A stretch of DNA of 64,000 bases. It comes from Bog-532 sp963805255 (GTDB lineage Bacteria; Actinomycetota; Actinomycetes; Streptosporangiales; Streptosporangiaceae). Position numbers and translations under genes: made by a program. The notes under the pieces are model-generated. The model was not told where the DNA came from and made no database searches. It was given only the letters and a program-made list of their open reading frames with translations. This document shows, piece after piece, positions 9,027 to 16,999 of this stretch. The number at the start of each line of letters is the position of its first letter. The stretch's first letter is position 1. Location: assembly GCA_963805255.1 (NCBI GenBank), contig CAWDTK010000028.1:1-64000 (forward strand). The letters run 5' to 3'.

Positions 9027-9754
9027 GTGACGCGAACAGAACTGGACGTGCGCTCCTATGTCCACGACCTGGAAAAGCACCTGCAGCTGACCCTGTTCGG
9101 CGGCAGGGTCGCCGACCCGGAAGGCGCGGTCCTGCTTGTCCGCGGCGCACTGGCCGACGGTGACCAGCCCAAGGCGGTCAGGCTGGCTGAGGCGACCCAG
9201 GAGCTGGCCACGAGCCAGCCGGGCGACCCGGACATGGCAGCGGCCGCCGACCATGCCCACGGCCTGGTCGAGCAGGATCCCCCCGATCCTCGAACAGGCC
9301 GCCAGCCGTTACTCGGCTGCCCTGGCTCGCGCCTACGCGCTGGAGGACGCCTGCGCATGCCTGGGCCGAATGGGGTGACCAGGACCATGCGGTGGACCGG
9401 CTGCGGCAAGCCCATGCCCTCTACGAGCAGGCCGGCGCCGTCGATTGCACGGCCCGGGTGCGGTCCTGCCTGCGCACGGCCGGCACCCGGCTCTGTCATT
9501 GGAAACACACGGACAGGCCAGCCTTTGGCTGGGACAGCCTGACGGACACCGAACGGCGCATCGCCGATCTGGTCGCGCAAGGGCACAGCAACCGCCAGGT
9601 GGCAGGCCAGGTATTCCTGAGCGCACACACCGTCGCCTTCCACTTGCGGCACGTCTTCTGGAAGCTGGGCGTCACCTCGCGCGTGCAGCTCGCGCGGATG
9701 GCCGCCGAGCAGGCTACGCCGGGCACCGATGGCCATGCGTTAACATCAGGCTGA
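9027..9754 (+). pseudogene. LuxR-family regulator with two frameshifts
   Basis: The three frames join into one 240-residue protein if one base is removed in each of two places. YVHDLEKHLQLTLFGGRVAD opens it in frame 3, PILEQAASRYSAALARAYAL continues in frame 1, and DRLRQAHALYEQAGAVDCTA leads in frame 2 to the LuxR helix-turn-helix LTDTERRIADLVAQGHSNRQ and TVAFHLRHVFWKLGV. The first break is a C6 run near 9280 and the second lies near 9378. The N-terminal ATPase and TPR region of large MalT-like regulators is absent, leaving only the last repeats and the DNA-binding domain. It ends inside the end of the convergent whiB-like gene. Confidence 0.75.
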
Positions 9755-10240
9755 TCGTGCTGGTCCTCGCCGGGCCGGCCCTGGCGTTCCGGCGAGGACC
9801 TGGCCACCGTCGTCCACTAACCGCCTTTCCTGCCGGTGGTGCTCGCACGGTTCTTCCGTAGCGGTCGTCAGGAGTGCCGCAACGGGAACTCCGGCCAGCC
9901 ACCTGCCACGCGCTGCGGCGCGCTCGGCCGCGACGAATCCGCCCCAGATGCCGTGCTGGCCACCGGTGTGCCACACCCGCATCGACAACTCCAGGCACTC
10001 GGCACGCACCGGGCACACCGCACACAAGGCGAGCGCGCACGCCGCTTCGGACCGGGCGCACGCCGGCTTGGTGGCGACCGGAAACCAGTCATCGGGATTC
10101 GCCGTGCTGCCCGTGCACCGCGCGAGCGGACTCGTCACGCTCTGCGTCAACTGCTCGACGGACAGATCCGCGGGATCCGCGTGCCATCTGGCCGTCACGG
10201 TCCGCGCCGGGTGCTGGCGCGGCAAGGACGAAATACTCAT
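9746..10240 (-). CDS. WhiB-family iron-sulfur transcription factor
   Basis: 164-residue Wbl protein. The [4Fe-4S] ligands are visible as C in LARCTGS, then LCAVCPVRAEC giving C-x2-C-x5-C. The family turn appears as HGIWGGFVAAER, followed by a basic segment. ATG 10240 is chosen because AAGGAGGA lies 9 bases upstream; the longer frame to 10618 is unsupported. A 50-residue C-terminal tail beyond the basic region is unusual for small Wbl proteins. Wbl proteins bind sigma factors and act as redox or NO-responsive regulators; the target here is unknown. It lies tail to tail with the LuxR remnant. Confidence 0.9.
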   Translation of the reverse strand: MSISSLPRQHPARTVTARWHADPADLSVEQLTQSVTSPLARCTGSTANPDDWFPVATKPACARSEAACALALCAVCPVRAECLELSMRVWHTGGQHGIWGGFVAAERAAARGRWLAGVPVAALLTTATEEPCEHHRQERRLVDDGGQVLAGTPGPARRGPARSA

Positions 10241-10543
10241 ACGTCCGGTCCTCCTTAGGTCATACCGCGCCACTTCGCGCCGGTCCTGACAAGCCGAGTG
10301 CTCTTCACCGCCAGCCTCTCGCAGCGCGGCGCCCGCCACTTCACCAAGGTAGGTAGTCCGTGCCGCGGTGTCCCGGCGGCGGCCTGCCGCAGGACTAGCC
10401 GGACTGAGGACGTGGCCGCCGCCCCGGGCGCGAAGCCCAGGGAAGCAGGCGCGCGTGACCGCGCCAGCTGCCGGCGGTAGTAGCGCTACCCAGCCGGAAT
10501 GCACCCGGTAGTCACACGTTCTCAGCCACAGGAGGCCAAAGCC
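10241..10543. other. Intergenic region upstream of the whiB-like gene
   Basis: 303 bases between two divergent starts (the whiB-like gene leftward and the Hsp20 remnant rightward). Apart from their ribosome sites (TCCTCCTTA at 10249-10257 on the minus strand; AGGAGG at 10530-10535) I see no RNA gene, repeat or convincing promoter box. Confidence 0.4.
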
Positions 10544-10802
10544 ATGGCAACGCTCCCGGCCCGTCGCGGCGGGCGGAACATCACCCTCGTCAACCCCGTC
10601 CCGTGAGCTCGAAGACATCTACGACCGCATGGGCCAGCTGATGAACCTGGCCTTCGGTGCCCTCGGGCCGGCCGCTGTCCCCGACCTGCCGTGGTCCCGG
10701 ATCGGGCGCGCCCTGCTGGCTGGCGATGTCCGCGACGGCGCCGTCATCCACATCGGCTACTCCGATGGTGAGCTGACCGTTACCTACCACAACCAGGACT
10801 GA
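10544..10802 (+). pseudogene. Hsp20 small heat-shock protein remnant
   Basis: ATG 10544 follows AGGAGG by 8 bases and begins MATLPARRGGRNITLVNP, then meets TGA. One base later in frame the protein continues RELEDIYDRMGQLMNLAFGA, the N-terminal signature of actinobacterial Hsp20 proteins. It then jumps to LLAGDVRDG and SDGELTVTYHNQD, which matches the far end of the alpha-crystallin domain (LPGDV, DGVLTVTVPK). Removing one C near 10600 restores the first junction. The core beta-sandwich of roughly 60 residues is absent, so no working chaperone can be made. Confidence 0.7.
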
Positions 10803-10844
10803 CGGGGGTTCTCGCCGGACCGTGGGCTGATTCCGCTGACCGCG

Positions 10845-11300
10845 CTAACAGGTCGTCCATGCGGTGAGGACGTCGAGGCCCGTGGCGGTCTGGCAGCGCA
10901 GGCGGAACGCTCCCGGCGGGGTGGGGCGGATTGAGAAGCAGCCGAGCTCGTCGGTGGCCAGCCCGGTTTCCCTGGCGTTGCCGAGCTGCACCGTGATCGT
11001 CGTGACCTGGGGCGGTATCACCTGGCCCAGCACCGCGTCCGCGGTGAATTCGAGCTCGATGGCCAGGTGCGCCGAGCTGAAGGTCAGGGCGCGGACAGCC
11101 GCCGCCTCGGTCCGGGTGGCCGGTTCGTGGTCGGACTCACGCGCGGAATCGCCGGTAAGCTGCGAGAGTTCCTTGTCGATGTCATGCCACGCGAAGACTC
11201 TCTTCCCCGCTTCGATGAATTCCGGCGGGACCTCCGGCTGGGAGGCGAACACCTGCCGGAGCACATCGAGGAGCTCTTCTTCGTCCCAGCTGTCGGTCAT
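10845..11300 (-). CDS. Conserved hypothetical protein (sigma-factor/CHAT-associated type)
   Basis: 151-residue protein resembling an actinobacterial family usually encoded beside ECF sigma factors or CHAT-domain proteases. Shared features are PEVPPEFIEAGKRVFAWHDI with DKELSQLTGDSA, a central LTFSSAHLAIELEFTADAV, VIPPQVTTITVQ, and a C-terminal carboxypeptidase-regulatory-like stretch GCFSIRPTPPGAFRLRC. No such partner lies nearby, so this copy is orphaned. ATG 11300 is chosen because GGGAGG lies about 10 bases upstream; GTG 11309 would abut that site. The function is unknown. Confidence 0.65.
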   Translation of the reverse strand: MTDSWDEEELLDVLRQVFASQPEVPPEFIEAGKRVFAWHDIDKELSQLTGDSARESDHEPATRTEAAAVRALTFSSAHLAIELEFTADAVLGQVIPPQVTTITVQLGNARETGLATDELGCFSIRPTPPGAFRLRCQTATGLDVLTAWTTC

Positions 11301-11550
11301 GGTGGTCACCTCCCGGGGGCATGATGCCGATCTCCCCGCCTGTTCGCGCAGGGTAGCGGCTAGCGTCCTGTATAGCCGGGCTACCGCAGAATGCGGAGGC
11401 AGTCATATCTCTTAGCGTCAAGACCGGTCAGGCCACGGCACGCCTTCCCTCGTACGGCTGCCGCCCATCAACGCGGTGGCCTCTGTTCACCAGTCTGATA
11501 CCGCGAGCCGGACCATGTCCCGTTCAGGATGCGCACGTCAGAATGTTGTA

Positions 11551-11840
11551 ATGGAAAAACCCGGGCGGCACGACGCAGCTTGCCGCAGCTACGACGCCGT
11601 GGCCGGCGGGTCGCGGAAGGTTTCCGCGACGAGCTCGCGCACAAGCCCCTCGACCGGGCCCTGCTCGGCTGCCTCCTCGAGGAGGCCGGGAACGGTGTGC
11701 CCGTGGCCGGCCTGGGCTGCGGTCCGGGGCACGTATCGGGCTGGCTGGTCCGCCACGGCCTGGCCGTGGCCGGCATCGGCCCTGTCCGACGGCATGATCG
11801 CCGTGGCCCGCCGGGAGCATCCGCAGGGCGTGCCGGATGG
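11551..11840 (+). pseudogene. SAM-dependent methyltransferase fragment
   Basis: Frames shift, but the order is that of UbiE-like class I methyltransferases. SYDAVA comes first, then EGFRDELAHKPLDRALLGCL, then the SAM loop VAGLGCGPGHVSGWLVRHGL, then LSDGMIAVARREHPQ. Removing one base near 11605 and one near 11784 restores continuity. Nothing recognisable follows, so the C-terminal half is gone. It lies upstream of, and in the same direction as, the DUF1275 gene. Confidence 0.65.
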
Positions 11841-12120
11841 CCCGTGCGACCGGGACCATCCGCAGCACCGCAAGCTGCGCGGGGGTGACCGGCTCGGTGC
11901 TGACCGGCTGGCTGCCGTGGGCCACCACGACCGCCCCGGTGACGCCGACCGTCCACCGCCCGGCGCGACCGGGTATCTCGCGGCTCATCCGGGACCGCCC
12001 CGCTGGAATGGCCGCAGCTTATCGCGGCGGTACGCTGCCGGTGTCAATCGGCCTGACATGCGTTCGGACTCGCCGGGCCGCCCTAGCGTGAGAAATGAAC
12101 GTGAATCGCCGGAGCGCTTG

Positions 12121-12858
12121 ATGACACCTTTTCTCACCGGCATCCGTGACACGCTGCTGCCGGGCCGGGACAGCCGGCACGGCGCGCTGCCACCGCTGCT
12201 GATCAGCATGACCATGGTGACGGGCCTGGTCGATGCGTTCAGTTACCTGATCCTCGGGCACGTCTTCGTCGCGAACATGACGGGCAACGTCGTATTCCTC
12301 GGCTTCGCCCTGGTCGGCGCACCGGGATTCTCGATCGCCGCGTCGCTGGCTGCGCTGGCATCGTTCGCGTTCGGGGCCTTGCTGGGCGGCATGCTCGCCG
12401 CCCGGTACCGCACGCACCGGGCCCGGCTCTTCAGTTCCGCCACCGCCGCCCAGGCACTCTTCCTGGCGGCCTCGGCTCTCCTCGCCGCCTTCAGTGCCAG
12501 CCCGGTAACCGGTCCGTTCCGCTATGCGCTCATCGTGGTGCTGGGCATCTCGATGGGAATCCAGAACGCGGCCGCCCGTTCCGTTGCTGTGCCCGACCTC
12601 ACCACCACGGTGCTCACCCTTACCATTACCGGGATCGCCGCCGACAGCGCGCTGGCCGGCGGCAGCGGATCAAGGGCGGGACGCCGCCTGACGGCCGTGG
12701 CCACTATGCTCACCGGTGCTGTCATCGGCGCCGCGCTCGTCCTGCACGCCCAGATCTACTACCCGCTGCTGATCGCCTTCGCCCTGACCGTCCTGGCGGC
12801 GGTGACGACCTACGTGCTGGGAAAGGCGGATCCGGCGTGGGTCCGCCCCCCGGCCTAG
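12121..12858 (+). CDS. DUF1275 (YoaK-like) membrane protein
   Basis: 245-residue integral membrane protein of the YoaK/DUF1275 family with six to seven hydrophobic helices. The family signatures are TGLVDAFSYLILGHVFVANM followed by TGN, and GISMGIQNAAARSV. Members are probably transporters or permease-like proteins of unknown substrate. ATG 12121 has GGAG about 9 bases upstream. A methyltransferase remnant lies upstream; the neighbour downstream is on the other strand. Confidence 0.85.
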   Translation: MTPFLTGIRDTLLPGRDSRHGALPPLLISMTMVTGLVDAFSYLILGHVFVANMTGNVVFLGFALVGAPGFSIAASLAALASFAFGALLGGMLAARYRTHRARLFSSATAAQALFLAASALLAAFSASPVTGPFRYALIVVLGISMGIQNAAARSVAVPDLTTTVLTLTITGIAADSALAGGSGSRAGRRLTAVATMLTGAVIGAALVLHAQIYYPLLIAFALTVLAAVTTYVLGKADPAWVRPPA

Positions 12859-12942
12859 AACATTCTTGTTACCTCACGCTGGTCACGTTGTACCCGCAGA
12901 ACACGCTGCGCCGGTCCCCGCTGGAAGCGGCGTCGCCCGGGC

Positions 12943-13706
12943 TCAGCGCCCCGCGAGCAGCTCGACGACCGAGGCGAACTGCTCGATGAACGTCCCGTTC
13001 ACGATGATGTACGAGCAGCCGAGTGCGTCTCTCCGGCGCTGCAGCTCACCCGCCATTTCCTGAACGCTGCCACGCAGGATCGCCAGCGAGTCATGCGCGA
13101 TGAGGGTGGCGGCGTCAGCGCCGATGAACCGCTGAACCCACGCCGGCGCCTCGTCGCCGACCACGAAAATGGTGATTGCGAACTCGAGTGCCGCGGCCCG
13201 GTCGCCGGCCGCGTCGCGTACCCCGGCGGCCAGCCGGGCCACCTCTTCCCGGCCGGCCGCCGCCTGCGAGCCCTTCCCCCTTCCCCCGCCCCCCCCTCCC
13301 TCCCCCCCCCGCGCAGCTCATCGATGGTCCGCTCGACCTGGGCCAGCCGCTGCGCAGGCGATATGGCGGGCTGGCCGAGCAGGTCAACGGACTGCTGGGC
13401 GACCTCTGGCAGGCCCGTCCCGATGCCGAGCTGGAAACGGCCGCCGGACAGCAAAGACAGGCAATGTGCGTCCCAGGCCGCCAGCCGGGGCGCCCGCAGC
13501 GGGCTGGCCAGCACGTAGGTGCCGACGTGCAACGACGTTGTGGCCCCGGCCGCGATGGCCAGCGCGGGTATCGGAGACAGCAGCTGCAGGCCGTCGGGCA
13601 TCAGCAGGGCGGAATAGCCCAGTTGCTCGGCCCGCCGCGCGGTGGCCAGCCACTGCTGCTGATCTTGTGGTGCCGACTGAAGCGCGAACCGGAAACCGTT
13701 ACCCAT
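12943..13706 (-). pseudogene. Luciferase-like (F420-type) monooxygenase broken in a poly-G tract
   Basis: The first part (from ATG 13706) is an LLM-family start with YSALLMPDGLQLLSPIPALA, then HVGTYVLASPLRAPRLAAWD and SGGRFQLGIGTGLPE. The last part, in another frame, has RLAAGVRDAAGDRAAALEFA, IAHDSLAILRGS and FASVVELLAGR, the usual end of the TIGR03621-like group. Between them the coding strand is almost pure G runs with a few A and C (complement of 13271-13311), where family members carry a 30-40 residue substrate-region loop. The gene is therefore both shifted and short in the middle. A collapsed assembly or a slippage-prone tract are alternatives to true loss. Confidence 0.7.
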
Positions 13707-14057
13707 GGCAGGATCGTAACGCTAGGGCTAGACCGGTTCCGCTCGCTTCGTCCGGCTCCGGCATACGCATTCGCCGTGCCGCCGCATTCGCCGTGCCGCC
13801 GTCCCTCCCCATCCCGCCGGCCCGGACGGCCAACCAGAACATCTGCACCGGCTGAACACATGGCCCGGCCTGCCGCCCGCTGGCACGTGCATTACTGCAT
13901 TACTGCATTACTGCGTCATGTGTAAGACCCGTTAGTTTCCTGGCGGCGATCTGGAGCCGCGATACCGGGAGATGCCTACCTCCGCGGCGGGCGGCCCGGC
14001 CTGAGCTCTCTTCCAGGGCAAGCCGGTCATCCGGCCGGGCCGGATACCGTTGACCCC
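13707..14057. other. Intergenic region with a short tandem repeat
   Basis: 351 bases without a credible gene. GCATTACT occurs three times in a row around 13891-13914. Just before the next gene, TACCGT (14044-14049) fits a TANNNT -10 box 8 bases upstream of a GTG at 14058 that lacks a ribosome site. A leaderless transcript is therefore plausible. Confidence 0.35.
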
Positions 14058-16277
14058 GTGAAGGGGACGTTGGCACGCCGGGTACTGCTCGGTGCCCTCG
14101 CCGTGGCTGGGGCCCTGGTTGCCGTCCTGACCAGCATGGGCCCTGGCCCGGCCAAGGCGGCCGGCCACGCCCGGACAGCCGTCTCACCGCACGTCGTCAT
14201 CGTCGGGCTTTCCGGGCTGCGCTGGACCGACGTATCCGCATCGGCGACGCCCGCGCTGTGGACGATGGCACGGGCGGGATCACCCGGCTCACTGGTCGAT
14301 TACGCCGTGCTTCCGCACACGTGCCCCGCCGACGCGTGGCTGACGCTCAACGGCGGGGACCGGGCGCAGGCGCCGCACACCAATAAAGGTCCGTGCCCGG
14401 CGCTTCCAGCTGTGACCGCGAGGCCCGGTCAGGCGGGCGTCCCCGGCCCAGCGCGGGTCGCGGCCATGCCCTCGCTGGTCTCCTACAACCATGGCCTCCG
14501 GTACAGCCCCCGGTGGGGACTGCTGGCCTCGGCGGCCGGCAAGGGGACCTGCGCAACCGCAGTCGGGCCCGGTGCCGCGCTGGCGCTGGCCGGCCCCGCC
14601 GGTAACGTCGGCTCCTATGTCCCCGCCGTCTCCGCCCTCAGCAGGCCGGTCCTGGCCCGGTGCCCGCTGACCGTGGTGGATCTCGGTTCGCTTCCCGACG
14701 CGTCCGGCGGCCGCGTCGGCACCCGCGCCGCCGCGTTGCGGCACGCCGACGCCGAGCTCGCCACCATCACGGCCGAACTGCCCGCCGGAACAACGCTGAT
14801 GGTGACCGCGCCAGGGTCCGCCGCGATCCCGCCGCACCTGCAGGCCGTCATGATCAGCGGCCCGGCGTACCGGTCGGGTCTGCTCAGCGCCCTCTCGACG
14901 CGGCAGGCCGGAATGGTGGTACTCACCGACCTGACGCCCACCGTCCTCGGCTGCCGCGGCCAGCCCCGCCCGGCCGGCTTGCCTGGCTCGCAGATCACCC
15001 GCGCCGGCCGCGGCGCGCTCGTTTCCTCCGTCCGCGGGCTCGTCGGCCAGGACACCAGCTATCAGGTGTGGACGAGCACGCACACCGTCTTCTTCTGGGC
15101 CTACGCCCTGGTTGACGTGGCCGCGTTCGCCGGTGTGTGCTTGCTCTCCTGGGGTGGTCAGCCGGAACGGCGGCGGCGCCGGGCCGCGCAGTGGCGCATC
15201 GTGGGCACCGTTACCGGCGCGGTGCCCGCTGGATCATTTCTGGCCAACCTGGTGCCCTGGTGGCTGATATCGCACCCGGCGATCTGGCAGTACGGGCTTA
15301 CCCTCGGCTGGACGGCAGTGGTCAGCGCGATCGCGCTGGCCGGCCCGTGGCGGCGGGACCCGTTCGGGCCGCCGGGCGCCGTGGCCCTGATGACGGTGCT
15401 GATCGTCGGGCTGGACGTAATGACCGGGTCCCGGCTGGAGCTGGGCTCGCCATTCGGCCTGTCCGTCCTTGAGGGCGGCCGGTTCTACGGAATCGGCGGC
15501 GAAGCGATCGGCCTGTACGCCGTATGCGGCATGATCGCGGTCGCCTGGGTGGGCAACACGCTGCTCCGCCCAGCCAGCCCGGCCCCCGGCGGCGCCCGCC
15601 GGGGCCTTGCCGGCGGCCGGGGCCGGGCGCTTCTCGCCGCTTCCGCGGTCGCGGCCTTCGCGGTCATCGCGTGCGGCTGGCCGCAGTTCGGCGGGAAGGT
15701 GGGCGGCACGATCGCCATCGTCCCGTGTTTCCTGCTGCTGCTCATGGCCATGGCCGGAATCAGGGTCACGGTACGGCGGGTCGCCGTGGTCCTGGGCAGC
15801 GGGGTGGCGTTGTTCGCGGTGTTCGCACTGATCAACTACCTCATCCCGGCGACGGGCCAGTCTGACATCGGCGCGTTCGCCGGGAACCTGCTCCATGGCC
15901 ACGCCGGCGGGCTGCTGCTGCGTAAGTGGACCTCCATGCTCGGCTCTCTCGCGGTGAACACCTACAGCCCGGTGGTACCCCTGGTCATCATCCTGGTGGG
16001 GCTGATCCTGCTGAAGCCCTCGTGGTTCGCGGTCAAGGCACTTCCCCGCGGCTATTCCGCCGAGCCGCTGCTCGCGATGACCCTGGCCATGATGTGGCTG
16101 GTCTGCGTGCTCGGCTGGTTCGCCGACGACTCGGGCATCATCGTGCCCGCCACCGCGCTGCCACTGGCCCTGCCACTCGGGTTCGCCCTGCTGGCGGGCG
16201 TTCCGCTCAGCGGTGACGAGGCGGCCAACCGCGGGCCGACGGTCACGGGATCCTCCGTCGCCGGCCGGATCGGCTAG
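14058..16277 (+). CDS. Large membrane protein with alkaline-phosphatase-like extracytoplasmic domain
   Basis: 739 residues. An N-terminal signal/anchor (LLGALAVAGALVAVL) is followed by a domain of about 300 residues opening HVVIVGLSGLRWTDV and containing TPALWTMARAGSPGSL and VVLTDLTPTVLG. This recalls the alkaline phosphatase/sulfatase superfamily, where VxxxGLxGLR and LTPT are near metal sites, but the metal ligands are not convincing. The C-terminal 400 residues hold about eight hydrophobic helices. The start GTG 14058 lacks a ribosome site and has a possible -10 box, so it may be leaderless. plsC follows after 32 bp, suggesting a role in the envelope or in lipids. The enzymatic activity is unknown. 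Confidence 0.6.
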   Translation: MKGTLARRVLLGALAVAGALVAVLTSMGPGPAKAAGHARTAVSPHVVIVGLSGLRWTDVSASATPALWTMARAGSPGSLVDYAVLPHTCPADAWLTLNGGDRAQAPHTNKGPCPALPAVTARPGQAGVPGPARVAAMPSLVSYNHGLRYSPRWGLLASAAGKGTCATAVGPGAALALAGPAGNVGSYVPAVSALSRPVLARCPLTVVDLGSLPDASGGRVGTRAAALRHADAELATITAELPAGTTLMVTAPGSAAIPPHLQAVMISGPAYRSGLLSALSTRQAGMVVLTDLTPTVLGCRGQPRPAGLPGSQITRAGRGALVSSVRGLVGQDTSYQVWTSTHTVFFWAYALVDVAAFAGVCLLSWGGQPERRRRRAAQWRIVGTVTGAVPAGSFLANLVPWWLISHPAIWQYGLTLGWTAVVSAIALAGPWRRDPFGPPGAVALMTVLIVGLDVMTGSRLELGSPFGLSVLEGGRFYGIGGEAIGLYAVCGMIAVAWVGNTLLRPASPAPGGARRGLAGGRGRALLAASAVAAFAVIACGWPQFGGKVGGTIAIVPCFLLLLMAMAGIRVTVRRVAVVLGSGVALFAVFALINYLIPATGQSDIGAFAGNLLHGHAGGLLLRKWTSMLGSLAVNTYSPVVPLVIILVGLILLKPSWFAVKALPRGYSAEPLLAMTLAMMWLVCVLGWFADDSGIIVPATALPLALPLGFALLAGVPLSGDEAANRGPTVTGSSVAGRIG

Positions 16278-16309
16278 CCGGGACGACCGGGCGCACAGAA
16301 GGAGAACGG

Positions 16310-16999
16310 GTGCAGTACCAGCTATCACGGCTCATCGCCGGGCCGTTCTTGCGCGGGCTGTGGCGGCCGCGGGTCGTCGGAGCGGAGCGCATTCCGGACA
16401 CTGGCGGGGCCATCCTGGCGTCCAATCACCTGTCGGTGCTGGACTCGGTTTTCCTGCCGCTGATGCTCAAACGCCCGGTGACGTTCGCGGCCAAGTCGGA
16501 GTACTTCACCAGTAAACGGCCTGGCCTGCGGCTCATGGGTCTCTACCTGCAGGCCACCGGCCAGCTGTCGGTGGACCGGGCCGGTGCCCGTGCAGCCCAG
16601 GAAATGCTCGAAGGGGCCCTCGCCCTGCTGCGCAGCGGGGAGCTTTTCGGCATCTATCCCGAAGGCAGCCGGTCCCCGGACGGGCGTTTGTATCGCGCCC
16701 GGCCGGGGGTGGGCTGGCTGGCGATGAACTCCGGCCTCCCGGTCATCCCCGTCGCCATGGTCGGCACAGACCGTGTGCTGCCCCCCGGCCGCGTCATCCC
16801 GCGTCTGGGCCGGATCGAGATACGGATCGGGAAGCCGATGACCTTCGGTGATGTCGCGGGCGCCGGACAGGAGGCACCGGGGAAGGCACGCCGGGCCATC
16901 GCCGACGAGGTAGTCCGGGCGATTCAGCAGCTATCCGGGCAGGAGTACGTCGCCATGTACGCGTCGGCGCGTAAGGAGCAGCTCGCCACCGGCGCTTAG
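16310..16999 (+). CDS. plsC: 1-acyl-sn-glycerol-3-phosphate acyltransferase (PlsC family)
   Basis: 229-residue acyltransferase that transfers an acyl chain to lysophosphatidic acid in phospholipid synthesis. The HX4D catalytic motif is H40-LSVL-D45 (in ASNHLSVLD). The glycerol-phosphate site is YPEGSRSPDGRLYR, and GLPVIPVAMVGTDRVLP is the usual fourth block. GTG 16310 follows AAGGAG by about 8 bases. It lies 32 bp after the phosphatase-like membrane protein, probably in one transcript. Its stop codon overlaps that of the convergent pseudo-subtilase (TTAG, 16996-16999). Confidence 0.9.
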   Translation: MQYQLSRLIAGPFLRGLWRPRVVGAERIPDTGGAILASNHLSVLDSVFLPLMLKRPVTFAAKSEYFTSKRPGLRLMGLYLQATGQLSVDRAGARAAQEMLEGALALLRSGELFGIYPEGSRSPDGRLYRARPGVGWLAMNSGLPVIPVAMVGTDRVLPPGRVIPRLGRIEIRIGKPMTFGDVAGAGQEAPGKARRAIADEVVRAIQQLSGQEYVAMYASARKEQLATGA

